Below are positions 49,021-60,804 of a DNA stretch of 64,000 bases, one piece after another. The stretch is from NCBI GenBank assembly GCA_036426205.1, contig CM071568.1, forward strand, positions 45,599,171-45,663,170. Direction: 5' to 3'. The position numbers were made by a program, and so were the translations under genes. The stretch is from Ascaphus truei (lineage: Eukaryota > Chordata > Amphibia > Anura > Ascaphidae). The first letter of the stretch is position 1; every line of letters begins with the position of its first letter. The notes under the pieces were generated by a model. The model made no database searches and was not told the DNA's origin. It saw only the letters and a list, made by a program, of their open reading frames with translations.

Positions 49021-49182
49021 AATGCTTTGCCTTTCCTAACACATTGCAGGCCTATCCTACCTCTCCTAACTAGGGTGACCAGATTTTGAAAATGAAAAAC
49101 CGGGACACAATTTTTTTTTTACATTAACAGTTTATATATTGTATTACACTTATACTTTACTACCATTAGTCCTAGTTACGTG

Positions 49183-49187
49183 TGTGT

Positions 49188-49260
<73 letters not shown>
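49183..49260. repeat. (GT)n microsatellite
   Basis: About 38 GT units. Confidence 0.95.
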
Positions 49261-49261
<1 letters not shown>

Positions 49262-49524
49262 TCAGATGGCCTCACTAATCGAACAAAAAAAAAGCCAGAT
49301 GTGAATGACTTCTGTACCCCTTAACCATTGTCAGGACGCCCCCTCTTCACAATTTCTAAAGCAGCAATCCCGCCTGGGATCTTACCTGATCCGCAGTCCC
49401 TCAAGGTACTATACTGGAGGGGAGGTGTTCCCTACCTGTCTTCCGATGTCTCCCGCGTGAAACTTGAGTCAGATCTGGAAGAAAGCAGGGTAGGTTACTT
49501 CGGTGTAGGTATACGGCAGTTAAG

Positions 49525-49690
49525 ATGAGACAGAGACGGAGAGGGATAGACGGGGAGAGACAGGGGGAGAGAGGGAGAGAGAGAGAGGGAGAGTCAGGGG
49601 AGAGACAGGGGGAGAGAGAGAGAGGGAGAGAGAGAGGGAGAGACAGGGGAGAGAGACGGGGAGAGAGAGAGGGAGAGACGGGGAGAGAAT
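49525..49690. repeat. GA-rich tandem repeat
   Basis: Units around gagagacaggggga and gagagaga. Confidence 0.9.
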
Positions 49691-49879
49691 ATGTTAGTTT
49701 AGGCTTGTTGATGTAACATTTCTAGCATAAATGCAACCATTCCTATGTCCCTCTATACAGTGGCCCTATAGTCCACTCTCAAAGGATATAATTAGCTTGC
49801 CTATACAATTTATTACATAGGATTAACATATGCTACGGACCATTTATGTAGCTTATTGAGCCTAAAATGTATATATAGA

Positions 49880-50290
49880 GCAAATATGTTTGTCCAAAGG
49901 CGTAGTGCAGCCCCACAGATGCTCCGTGATCACAGCGGGTCACAAGCTGAGTCTGTGTCGGGACTCGGTAAGGTATACAAGCCTGTCTTCTCTCTATGCG
50001 GCTGATCGCCGACTCTCGCCACCTCTGATGACGTCAGCAAGTGACGTCTATTCCCGACGACCGTTTCACGTAAGGCTACGCTTCTTCAGGGGTGAAGGAT
50101 TCTCATCCTGGACTTAATGGTAAGTATTTATCTGTTTTTTCATTGGATACTCCCGCCCCTCTTTACGTCAGGGGGCAGAGTTATACCCGTGATCCTCCTA
50201 CATGGCTGTTTTATATCGTAATGTGGTCATTGACTTCCCTTAATAAAGAAATAAAATGTTTCAGGTACTGACTATGTTGTCTCATTGTGT
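49880..50290 (-). mobile_element. Penelope-like element terminal remnant
   Basis: Minus strand contains cctgaagaagcgtagcctta then cgtgaaacggtcgtcggg, the type of sequence at the ends of vertebrate Penelope-like elements. No coding region is left here. Boundaries approximate. Confidence 0.45.
50035..50095 (-). ncRNA. Hammerhead-like motif
   Basis: On the minus strand a CUGANGA box (ctgaaga) is followed by a 5-bp stem gcgta/tacgt with a 4-base loop and then GAAAC. One extra A stands between the box and the stem, so cleavage activity is doubtful. Confidence 0.4.
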
Positions 50291-50708
50291 GTATACTCAG
50301 TTACTTTTCAAAGCACTTTGTATCCGTGGTTGCATATCTATACAAGGGTGTGTATCGGTTGCTGCAGGCATATTATATAGCAGTGGCAAAAAAGTGTAGA
50401 TTAATTACGGTTCGTGGATATTAACTATAGTGCAACTTGCAATTTCATAGCGGCTTCTATAAAGATGTAAGTTTTGAATGATGTATATATGTGTGTTTTT
50501 AAATGAGTATTTAGACTAATAAAACTTTATTATTTTCTTGGGACTTTTTGGAACAAGGGTCACTAATTCCCTATACATTTGTTTAAATAGGTAATTTCTC
50601 CTATTGGAATATTGTCGTCCGGAATAATTTATCCAGCATTGAGTGCCGGGTGCTATGGGGATACTTTTTCAATATAAATGTTTTCACTTAATTTGCCTTG
50701 TAAGAGTA

Positions 50709-50822
50709 GAGGTTTTTAGGATATCCCTGATTCAGCACAAGCTACTGATTGAGCCGCAGGTGCTGAAGCCTTAACCCCTGACCTGTTGGGGGGGGGTGTT
50801 AAGGACTGGTTGAGACCCCCTG
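50709..50822. mobile_element. Palindromic hAT-like MITE (family P), copy 7, degenerate
   Basis: tttttaggatatccctgatt, then gctgaagcc and gacctgttgggg. Confidence 0.7.
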
Positions 50823-50869
50823 AGTGAATGCATTCCACTTTCTTGGGTTGATACAGCAACTATATACGA

Positions 50870-51010
50870 AAGCAGGATCTTTGCCGATCGATCTGTTCTC
50901 CTGTGATCAATCGGCAGATTAGGTCATTATATTTCCTTAAAAGCTAAGCAACTGCTACATCTATAAAACAAACAAAAAATGTATTAAAAAAATGCAAACT
51001 GCATTGCTAC
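50870..51010. repeat. Family H repeat, copy 3
   Basis: Hairpin arms gccgatcgatc (50883-50893) and gatcaatcggc (50905-50915). Confidence 0.45.
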
Positions 51011-51059
51011 TTTAAGAGAGTTTCCCCTCCCTTCTGCACACCCTCTATTCTAATGGCCT

Positions 51060-51840
51060 CAGAAACACTACAATCTCTTTGTCTGACTGCACTTTCAGTA
51101 TTTCCATTGCAGGCCTAATCTCCTCTTCACTCCCATTCACAGTTGGTGTACCCAGGAGTGTGTTCTAGGACCTCTACTCTTCCCCATGTATATTTCTTCC
51201 CTTGGTAAACTAATACAGTAATTGGTTTTGCCACCTTTATGCAGATACCCAAATCTACCGCTCCTCTCCTGACCTCTCCCCTTCTCTCCAATCCTGGATC
51301 ACCAACTATCTTTCTGCCATCTCCTCGTGGATTTCCAGTCACTATCTTAAACGCAACTGGTCAAAAATTGAACTTATTTTCCCTCCTTCCAACTCTACAC
51401 CTATACCGTATTTCTCCCTTGCAATAGAGAACTTCCCCATAATCGTGATACCCCAAACTAGATGCCTGGGTATCATCCTGGACTCCCCCCCCTGCACACA
51501 GTACCCGTCAAAATCATGTCGTTTCCACCTCTGCAATATTGCTCAAATATGTCCTTTTCTTGCGGAACAATCCACCACAAATCTTGCGTACTCATATCCC
51601 GACTAGACTACTGCAAACTGCTTATAGTTGGTTTCCCCTCTGCCGCCTGTCTCATCTCCAGTCAATTAATTCTATATGCTGCAGCCAGGCTCATATACAT
51701 CACCAACTGCACCATTATGCAAGTCACTATACAGGCTACCCATACTGTATAGAGTCAAATTCAAGACATTTGTGCTCACCTACGAAGCAATGCATAACAC
51801 CACTACTCTCCACAAATGTATATGGGTCATGTTAAAATGA
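51060..51840 (+). mobile_element. L2-type LINE remnant (RT thumb and downstream)
   Basis: Pieces of RT in several frames: VLGPLLFPMYISSLG-like (51160s), LYADTQIY at about 51238-51260 (YADD box mutated to YADT), SAISSWISS, and further down YCKLLIVGFPSAAC and AAARLIYITNC. Decayed. Confidence 0.8.
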
Positions 51841-51867
51841 ACATTTAACAAAAAAAAAAAAAAAAAA

Positions 51868-52812
51868 TGATGTCTTTACCCAGATGCATGTCATTACCCA
51901 GAATCCCTGGCTGCAGTGGAAGCATTGTATGTGTAACCCTTGTGTTATATATGGCTAATCCGCATGGGTTACCCTGACTCAGGGGTTGGATTCAGGCAGC
52001 TGGGCGATGAGGTAGCAAGGTTGTAGAATAATGGATGCCGGGAACTTTTGTAGTACAACTGTCATTTATTCGTGTCCACAAGCGCAGGGACCCTCAACAC
52101 ACATTTTTAAACGTTGCACTGTATTTTATAGCAGAGATACAGGAATATGATTCTTCCATTAGTGTCCACTCTTAATCGAATGGAGATACATTTACTTAGT
52201 TGGTCTACGTAAATGTGGGACCCCGTTGCTTCAGAATATCATCGGTATTAATCTGATTTCACTAGGCCCTAAAGGAGTCATAGCGGGTCTCTCTCACGTG
52301 ACCCCATACCTTTGGCCTGTTTGAGAACTGCCACTTCCATACAGACTGATGAGAAACCTTAATGCAGATCCACGGTTAGCGTTGATCCACCGACACCCGG
52401 CAGTCCTCTTTCCTAAGGCCCTCTGCGGCATGGCGTGCCATATTCCCTGTCCTATAATATTCAGGACTCCATTCCTTCTTTTGGGGATCCTTACTTAAAG
52501 GGTACAGTCCCTCTACAACATAATAAACAGGGGGCCTAGTCTGTACTATTACTTTATAAACATTACTTATCTACTCTCCCCGAGTCTCTTTTCTGCTTGT
52601 CCTCCTGGAACCTAACCTTCTTGAACAGTCCCCTCCCCTTACATATTCTCCGTGATGTCATGATCCCATGACAACACAGAGTGGGGTGTAGTACACACTA
52701 ACCATACTAGTAACCCATTAGAGGGTGGGTTACATATGCTAAGCGATAATGGTGAAAAGCAGGCTTGCGGACCTGTCTGAGACATGTGAATGTGCAAACA
52801 AGTAATATTTTT
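51868..52812 (-). repeat. Family G repeat, split by a solo LTR
   Basis: Minus-strand copy: gtcattacccagaatccctg and ctgcagtggaagcattgtatg at the left, then after the LTR gcgataatggtgaaaagcag and acctgtctgagacatgtgaa at the right. Collinear with 261-385 once the LTR is removed. Confidence 0.72.
51932..52734. mobile_element. Solo LTR, 803 bp, 4-bp TSD
   Basis: Begins tgtaaccc and ends gggttaca (TG...CA with an 8-bp inverted end), and is flanked by tatg at 51928-51931 and 52735-52738. The empty site can be read from the other family G copies. No coding sequence and no second LTR, as expected after recombination between two LTRs. Contains aataaa near 52525 and a tttataaa box near 52548. The source family (retrovirus or Gypsy) is not identified. 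Confidence 0.78.
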
Positions 52813-52815
52813 TAT

Positions 52816-54040
52816 TTGCAGAAGCCATGCTGAAAGTTCACTTGAAGAAGAAACTTACGAGAGTTTGAAATCTCTGTACACTATAATTTCCCCTATAAAG
52901 AAAGTTTATGTTGGTCTGCTACAAGGTATTCACAACCTACAACGAATCTGCACTCTTAAATAAGACTAACACTTTTTCAATCCTCTCACCAACAGTCCTT
53001 CTCAGCAAAGGCCAAAGAGGAAATGCTGCTAGGATAAGAAAAAATTAAGGGGGGGAAAGAAAAAGTAGCGTAACGAAAAAGGAATACTAACCTACGGTCT
53101 ACAAAAATGCCCTGTATATTTTGGCAGGTGATATCCACTCTAAATAAGAACAACATTTGGAATGTTTTCTTTTAGTAGTTGCTTGCACAGCTTGGAGGAT
53201 ATATTTACAGTCTCTTCATTATTCGATGTATGTGTTCTAGGTATGGCTAATTATTTGTATTTAGCTTACACGTTTCAGTTGCTGGCCAAACGTAATGTTG
53301 TACAAATATGTAAATTCATTCTGTAGCGTGACAAGACCATGTGAGGCGTTTCACACGCCATAAATGTAGTATTAAACAAAAATATTTTTATTAATAAAGG
53401 ATAATCAAACTTGACGAGGTGTATTTCTCAGTCCTCTGTTCCAATTCACTGCAACAATTTGTTACTTTTAAATGTTCTTACAAACGTATAAATAACGCTG
53501 ACTTTAATCTAATTATTTTCCTGAAATAGTTTACATGTGTTTCTGTTGAGAGGCGGGGGGAGCCGTGCTGTGCTTTGTCACTAAATACATTTCCAACTTT
53601 CACCAATGTCTCAAATGGCTTAAAGACCCAACACCTAATACACATTTTCTAAAACTGAAAAACCATCCAGTTTTTTCTAGAAGGGGTAGTGCCACGTATT
53701 GAAAAAACAGATTATCGTAAATATTAATTTCCATATTCAAGCAAGAAAACACACCAACTATATTAAACAGCAGGGCCAGCTGTAATCAACAACCCACAAC
53801 TTGCAGAGAGGACAGAGAGGGTGTGCCCGGTCGCAGGGGTCAGTCTCGAATCGCCATGCTCAAAAACAGTAGTAAGTGCAGTGGTCAAGATCAAAGAACT
53901 AAAGAAACAGCAAAGAAGAATAAAGATCCAGTGACGTTTCCAGATTCATTTGGTTTGTGAAGAGACACGAGAGATGGTAAATTGTGATCATCTAGACTAA
54001 AGGAACCGTGAAAGGCACTCCAGAACTGAAAAGGGGGTCC
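52816..54040. other. Unassigned intronic DNA
   Basis: Nothing recognised. Confidence 0.45.
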
Positions 54041-54044
54041 ACTA

Positions 54045-54330
54045 GGGATGGATTGGCCCATCGAGACACTAGGCATATGTCTGGTGGGACGGTGCCACAG
54101 CACGCCTGCATCACCGTGCTGTGCATCGTGTTTACAGAGGACCCGCACTCTTTCCCCACAGCATTGAAACCAATTGCAGGGGGGGAGAGCGGCGCCTCTG
54201 TAAGAGAGCAGCCTTCCTCCATCGACGTTGCAGCATTATGTGACATCATGACGCCGCTTGAGGGCCGGCAAGTAGGTGAAATGCCTGGGCCACATTTCAC
54301 CTCAGATCTGCCCCTGGGTTCCACCAATTT
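54045..54330. repeat. GC-rich dispersed repeat, family C, copy 4
   Basis: gaggacccgcactctttccc, gcagggggggagagcggcgc, then tgacatcatgacgcc. Resembles 10800-11230. Confidence 0.5.
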
Positions 54331-54851
54331 TGAAAGTCACCAGAAGAATAGACCAGTGCACGGGCAACTTTCTCTGGCGGTACCTGCAGGAAAAACCTTT
54401 GATTGCCAAAGTACCAAAAGCAGCTAATTAGTTTGGGTACAGTGCGATCAATTTACGTAATCTAATATGGATTTTAATCAGAAACAGTCCAATAAACACA
54501 GTGTTCCTTTGATGACACCCAACGGGTGAGTAGAAATATGGGGTTCCTTATGGAAGCAGGGAATGGATGTATTTAAAGAAATTGATGAAAATAAATTTGG
54601 CACCCAAAAAGAGAAAAATAAATGTAATCTCTTAACCAAAATTATTTGAATCTAGGAGCAATAAATTACATTGTCTAAATGTCAGGATAGTTGGAGTAGA
54701 ATGTGAGACAGGCCCAAATAGTGAGCAATGTACAATACTATGGACCCAAAATCAGTTTCTCAGAGTCCAAATACAAATTTGCTTTCAAAGTTCCAGAGTA
54801 GTACATCCCATGACCCCGCACAACGATAAAAAAAGGTTATATGGGAAGATC

Positions 54852-54886
<35 letters not shown>

Positions 54887-55677
54887 CATGTAAACTTTTA
54901 CCTGTTACTATTGTAACAAGCCTGGTGATATGAACCAAGATCTGTCTTGGAATATTTCTTGTGATCTTGGATAAGAAGAAATGCATGATTCCAAATAAAG
55001 AACATTTATTTTCAATCATAAGGAATAATATTCAGGAAAAAAAGGGGGGAATAAAATAGTGTAGAAAAGTCTTAAAACTAAAAGGTAAACACACAGATCC
55101 CACAGTGAAAGGATGAAGGAGGATGAGACTGCAATATTATTCCATTAAAAAGGCACCCCCTGTTCCCCTTTGTTAGTCTGCCCCCCCCCCCTCCCCCTGC
55201 CCTCTACCCCTCCACACCTCTTCCTTGCTCTATACTTTCTTTCTCACCTCTTCTTTCACACTAGAAAAACGAGAAAATAAAAAGATGTTGGTCATGATGT
55301 ATCTGAGATAAAGGTCATGGGCTCATGACAACAATGTATGTACATTAATATGTGAACGTGACCAATAAAAAGAAATTGTTACAAAAAAAAAAAAAAAAAA
55401 AAAAAGGCTTCTAGGTCTATAGCTACATTTAAATCCCCCTTGGTACTAGTGTAATTAATAACGTCATTAACTTTACCAGCGGTTGTTGCTCTGAACTCCC
55501 ATTAACTTATTATTGATTTGCGTGAGGCTGGAATTATACCTTGTATCTAAAGATCTGGATTTCCTACATTGAGATACGGGAAATATGGGACTTGTGAGCT
55601 GGCATTGAATACCAGAGATTGTCAGAATCCTTTAAATTCTACTGAGCTGAATGGATGTCCGGTAACACTATTTAAGT
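54331..55677. other. Unassigned intronic DNA with (CA)n at 54851-54883 and poly-A at 55382-55405
   Basis: The CA run has about 16 units. The poly-A has 24 A after attgtta, possibly the end of an unidentified retroposed sequence. C-rich run near 55182. Confidence 0.6.
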
Positions 55678-55863
55678 AATAATCCCTGAAGAACAGGGCA
55701 TTACTGGCCAATAATGCCCTGGCTGGAAGAGCTAACCCAGCCAGGGCCTTATTGGCCAGTAAAAGTGTAAAATTAAATAAATAAATTATAAAAAAAAATA
55801 AAAAAAATATAAAAATAAAAAAAAAAAAAAGTATAAAATGGCCCTGTTCTGAGGGGATTATTA
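55678..55863. mobile_element. Small TIR MITE
   Basis: Ends aataatccctgaagaacagg and, at the right, gccctgttctgaggggatta, near-perfect inverted repeats of about 22 bp. An internal hairpin (ggcattactggccaataatgc) and an A-rich middle. Confidence 0.72.
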
Positions 55864-55984
55864 CTATTATAGGCTAAATGTAGGCTTATTTTAAATTTTT
55901 CATAAAAAAGATACATTTTTGTAGTCATATTGATTTTTATCAGCATGATTGTCTACATTCTTATGCTTTTACTGCAAGTTTATT

Positions 55985-56740
55985 AAAAGTAAATTGTACA
56001 TATACACAGACACACACACACACACACTCTGAACCCCCAATATATACACACACACACTCTGCAACCCCCCCCCCTATATACACACATACTCTGCAGCCAC
56101 CCCCCTACACCCACAAAACACACTGCAGCCCTCCTCCACCCTTTACACTCACAAAACACCCACACAACACAGCAGTCCACCCTCTACACCCACAAAACAC
56201 ACTGCAGACACGCACACTAACAAAACAGACTGCTGACCAATCTACATCCAGCAGCCCCCCTCTACACCCACTGCAGCCCCCATGTAAACCCACACACTGC
56301 AGACACACACAACACTCTGCACCCCTCCTCCACCCACAAAACACACTCTGCAGCCACCCCTCTTCACCTACAAAACATACTGCAGACACACAAATCAACA
56401 AAACAGACTCTGCCACCTCTACATCCACAAGACACACACCAGCAGCCCCCCCCCTCTTCACCCACTGCAGCCCCCTGCAAACCCAAACTGCAGACATAAA
56501 CTAACAAAACACTCTGCACCCATCCTCCACCCACAAAACACACACTGAAGCCACACACACCGCAGCCCCCCTCTACAAGAACAAAACACACACAGCAGAA
56601 ACACACCAACAAGACTCTGCTGCACCCTCTTCACCGACAAAACACACACCAACAGAAGACACACACTAATAAAACACTCGGCTGCCCCCTTTACACCCAC
56701 AAAACACACTCAGCAGACACACAAACCTTTCCCTTCACTC
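55985..56740. repeat. CA/CAGC-rich minisatellite
   Basis: Irregular units like cacccacaaaacacactgca followed by gcccccctctaca. Minus-strand Cys/Val/Gly-rich frames are repeat artefacts. A 14-bp inverted pair brackets the array (55865-55878 and 56960-56973). Confidence 0.85.
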
Positions 56741-57498
56741 TCCTGTGCGGACAGAGTGGGGGAGGAGTCAGTGCCTTCTGTCCAATCACCTCCCCTGTCT
56801 AAGTGCAAATTTCACTCTTTGTGAATGAAACCTGAAAGCTGATTGCCTGAAAAAACTTGGCAAGCTGCCAAAAATTCCAGGCCATTACTGATTGGATAAT
56901 GCCCGGAATTTTAACCAATCAGAGAGCAGGGATTTCAATAATGCCCTGAATTTACCAGCTTTAGCCTATAATACCAGTTATACACACTATGCGATTTTAA
57001 CCTTTTCATCTTGGAGTGAGGATTTGTCAAAACGCTAGATCCATTAAATATTTTTATACTGCATCACACTATGGCGCATGCGCTTTGCACCTTTGTTTTT
57101 TTAAATATCTTTTCTGATGTGGTTCATCTTTGGAGGAGCGGTTCCTGATTCCTGAGCCCATTGGAGACATTTTTGGGGTTCTATTTGTTCTCTTTACATA
57201 TATTGACTTTTGTGGACTTCATTACAATTATTATTTTCTTAATCAAATAAAAAAAAATTTGTACCTACCATATATTGTTTTTCTATTCAACGTATATATC
57301 GCTGTTCCCCATTACACAATTACACTTTTGATATTATTGAAGGAGCGCGACTGACAAACCCTTCTCTCTACATATATTTAAAAAAAATCTTATGTGTCAA
57401 ATATCTAAGGCTGCGGCCCCGCTGCCGCTGAGCTCGCTAATGCTTGGAGAGCGGTGATGAGCGCACGCCCCATAGCGTAAAATTGTAACAATTTATTG

Positions 57499-57530
57499 GG
57501 GGGGGGGGGGGGGGGGAGGGGGGGAGGGAT
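57499..57530. repeat. Poly-G run
   Basis: About 19 G, an A, then more G. Confidence 0.9.
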
Positions 57531-57824
57531 AAGAATCGCACTCACAAGATGTCAAATATAAAAGAACAGTTGTGAAATAATATCACCGCCAAGCTGCAAT
57601 AATACCGCAATCCAAGGATAGGGTCCACCGGAAAGATGATACTTGTAGTCAGTCAGAATCGTAAACCACCTGGTGTAGCCCTTCCGTGGGTTTTCTGCTG
57701 CTCGGCTAGGTGTCTCACTTCATTCAGAGGAACAAAAGGTCTGTATAAACATCCAGCGCAACCCGACCAGATCGCGCACTTCCGTATTGACGCAATGTCG
57801 TGACGTAGTAACGTAGTGACGTCC

Positions 57825-57875
57825 CTGACGCGTTTCGTCGCAACAGCGACTTTCTCAAAGGGGGAGTGAGTTCAG
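57825..57875 (-). ncRNA. Degenerate hammerhead-like motif of the Penelope element
   Basis: Minus strand: ttgagaa in place of CUGANGA, then a perfect 5-bp stem gtcgc/gcgac with tgtt loop, then GAAAC and gcgtc. Conserved box changed, so probably inactive. Confidence 0.4.
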
Positions 57876-58572
57876 AGTTCACATGAAGGGATATATAAAC
57901 CCTATTGTTGCTTGGCAACCCTCATGAATTAGTCCTCATAGGTGCAGTCATTAATTCAATCCTTATTGGTATTATCAATGAAATTACTCTAGGGCTAATA
58001 AGGTTACATGTTAAATACAATTTAAGGATTGGAATATAAACATCAAACTAAAATAAAAAAGATACATGAAATAGACACAGAAAACAAGAAGCTATACAGA
58101 ATACAACTAATGTGTATTAAATGAATTTATTAAGCTCAAAAATGCAACAATAGTACCTATTGGAAACTATAAAAAGAAATATTAAAATATATTGTATCAA
58201 AACCATATAAATAATATTCTAAAAAATAAAGATAAGAAATTAAATAAAAATGTAAAAACATAAAAGGGTATACATATGTTGAAATGTATCAAATTCATGA
58301 GTAGATCTTATAACACAATCATAATCTATAATACCAGTCAGTGTTAAAAAGACTCGGAAACCTGTATAGATGTGGATATATTTCCCAGTAAGGCAACTAA
58401 TATGAATATAAATAAATACATATAGATCTATTTAGTGTAATGGACACATAACACTTCGTGAAAAATGATATTTTATAAGTATATGATCTCAATAAGAGGC
58501 AGGAGAAGAAGAACTAAAAGGAACATCATATAAATGGGTGCTAGTAGCAGGAAGGGATTTTGGAAGAAGGAA

Positions 58573-58884
58573 CTATACCAGGGTACTTGTGTCCAAACAC
58601 TCATTAAGTCCACCAGGAGACAATGTGCCTAACTGGTGGATCCAGAATGTCTCCTGGTGACAGAGAATCTTAAAGCGGTCGCCACCCAGAGCAAGAGGAG
58701 AAAAGTATTCAAGACCCATAAGGGTGAGAGTTCTAGGATCCCCATTGTGCACCAGTTTGAAATGTCTGGATACACTATGGGAATTAATACCATTTATTAC
58801 ATTTCTCCTATGCTCCAGGAAGCGAGTGCTCAGAGGGCGTGTCGTACGACCCACGTATTGTAGGTCACAACCACATTGTAGCAC
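58573..58884 (-). pseudogene. Penelope-like GIY-YIG endonuclease, C-terminal 103 residues
   Basis: Contains CGCDLQYVGRTTRPLSTRF (the YVG half of GIY-YIG and the following conserved Arg), FLEHRRNV, SRHFKLVHNGD, ETFWIHQLGTL and PGLNE-like SPGGLNE. This order is characteristic of the endonuclease at the C-terminus of Penelope-like retroelements, which nicks target DNA. The window copy lacks the upstream RT, and the Met start is incidental. Confidence 0.88.
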
Positions 58885-59349
58885 GTATCTCGCCCTCTCT
58901 TCCCATTTGTCAGAACAGGGTCATGTGACCCTGCTCTCAGCACAGAAGTATCTCTCCCTTGTCTCCCCAAGCAGACCGCTTGGGAGAGCGTGTGTGCACG
59001 CGCATGAGCGCGCGAGCACAGCGGGAGAGGGGATGTGGTGATCAACATTGAAGAAGATAAGCGCCCCAAGCGAGCTCAGCGCCAGCAGGGACTCAGCCTA
59101 AGACATGCAATAGAGGTATATAGCCATCCTGTCATTATGGTAAAGGTATATTTGATACCTATTCTAATTGAGGATAATTAGGAGATGTTTAATTATTGTA
59201 AATCACACTAATGGGTTGTATGCATCCCTAGATGACTGTATGAACTTGTATATTCAAAAACACATATAGATTATGTTTTGCATTATTTTGTATTTGATCC
59301 AAATCATGTTCTAAGCCCAGATATAGAAGGGGCTAAACTGCTGTGGGTA

Positions 59350-59697
59350 TTTAAACCCTATAGCAGATAAAGTAAGTTGTCCGAGCACTGACAAAACGCG
59401 TCTGAATGGAAGCAATAAGCAGGGAACTCTGTGCTGCCACTGGAAGTGTCGTCACCCGGAAACCAGAGCCACACACAGAGGTTTGGGAACCAGGACGATG
59501 TGAAGACCGGTTGTCGGTTGGACCACATACATCGTGGACGCATCCAGGCGAGCCCAAAACACGAGAATCATTACCCTTTGATGTGCCTTGTTTTTAATTA
59601 CGTTTGTGAGTGCATATGATTAATAATTTAATACAGCTTGTATGTTATTAAATATTACTACACCATGAGGATGGTGTTTGCGCTTCAATCTTCTACA
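59350..59697 (+). mobile_element. Penelope-like terminal remnant
   Basis: Plus strand: ctgacaaaacgcgtctgaat near 59387, and end sequence gtgtttgcgcttcaatcttc near 59670, paralleling the other Penelope ends. No protein domain. Confidence 0.45.
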
Positions 59698-59701
59698 TCA
59701 G

Positions 59702-60460
59702 AGTTTTTCAACCTGGGTTCCGCGGGTATCCCTATAGGGTCCCCCGTAATTTTCATGTCATTTGAAAACTGTATGAAATATGTATGAATAAATATATATC
59801 TTAATTTATATAGCGCCATTAATGTACATAGCGCTTCACAGCAGTGATACACGTGACAATTATATAAACAAATAACAGAGCTTACAATCTAATTGGTAGG
59901 TAGGAAAAAAAACATACAGAGACAGTAGAAAGATGATCTGGTAAGTGCGTCTGCAAGGGTCAAGGTTTATGTATGAGGTGTAAAGTATCAGCCATGGAGC
60001 TACTCATATGCTTCGTTAAGGAGCTGTGTTTTAAGATGGGTCTTATATATGGATACAGTGCTGGTCGGATATTGAGGGGAAGGGCATTCCAGAGGTGTGG
60101 GGCAGTCAGTGAGAAAGATTTAAGGCGGGAGAGGGCTTTAGATACAAAGGGGGTAGAGAGAAGACATCCTTGAGCAGAACGCAAGAGTCGGGATGGTGTA
60201 TAGCAAGAAATTAGGGCTGAGATGTAAGGAGGGGCAGAAGAGTGTAAAGCTTTAAAAGTGAGGAGAATTGAGTGTGTGATAAGGGATTTCAGCAGGGGAT
60301 ACGCCGAGACAGATTTAGGAAAGAGTAGAGTCATTCTGGCAGCAGAAGAATTGAAAATGCATCTGATCTCAGACGCACTATTAGAGAGGGTTGGGGTTAG
60401 TCAGAATTTCACAATTTTATTATAGGATTCCTTAGCCTAAAAAAGGCTTGAAACCACTGT
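59702..60460. mobile_element. Possible hAT-like element around the LINE fragment
   Basis: Left tcagagtttttcaacctggg and right aggcttgaaaccactg form weak inverted ends like those of the hAT-like element at 36938. No clear 8-bp duplication. Tentative. Confidence 0.3.
59798..60345 (-). mobile_element. L2-type LINE 3' end with C-terminal coding remains
   Basis: Minus strand. The tail ttatatagcgccattaatgt lies at the low end. The open frame 59960-60334 has SFSLTAPHLWNALPLNIR and SSAPPYISALISCYTPSR, the conserved C-terminal region after RT of L2-type ORF2. Truncated at the 5' side. Confidence 0.88.
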
Positions 60461-60804
60461 TCAAGATACTCCATTTAACTACATTCAGGAAGGAATCCTT
60501 TTAAAGAAAAAGGAAGCAGCACCTAATCTCACTTCTTTTTATTAAGCATACTAAAATACTTTTTATGGACATTGCACTATATGAATCTTACTTCATGAGA
60601 GCGGATTTACTGTGTTATAGGCAGAATTAGAAGCGCTTATGTTGGTAGGTATCAACCAAATTTGTTTTTCACACTGCACTGATGTTTTATTATATATATT
60701 AACAAAATATAATCGCTTCACAGTATTATTATTCTAAAATATATTTAACAAATTTAGATTTACAGATACTTGTCTAAAAATTTAAATCCACAATTATTAC
60801 TTAA

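Larger units (their letters stand above)
57520..58890 (-). mobile_element. Penelope-like element, 3' part
   Basis: Minus strand, starting in the GIY-YIG endonuclease domain (58884) and running to an end at the G-run near 57520. The reverse transcriptase is absent, so it is 5' truncated. Near 57835 the minus strand has gcgacgaaacgcgtcaggga, typical of terminal repeats of these elements. Inserted within the family F element. Confidence 0.8.
57406..59102. mobile_element. TIR element, family F, copy 1, interrupted by Penelope-like element
   Basis: Left end taaggctgcggccccgctgc with gctgagctcgc; right end gcgagctcagcgccagcagg and gactcagcctaa. The inverted ends match well. The middle (about 57500-58890) is foreign. 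Confidence 0.7.

Noticed and set aside
49072..49120. hAT MITE start (tagggtgaccagattttg)
   Set aside because: Motif is familiar, but the element is cut by T-run and GT repeat and no right end was found, so it was not listed as a feature.
55983..56709. Cys/Val/Gly-rich minus-strand frames resembling small secreted proteins
   Set aside because: Periodic with the CA/CAGC minisatellite and in overlapping frames.
57130..57354. 75-codon hydrophobic plus-strand frame
   Set aside because: AT-rich sequence giving chance Leu/Ile/Phe content; possibly part of an unidentified repeat.
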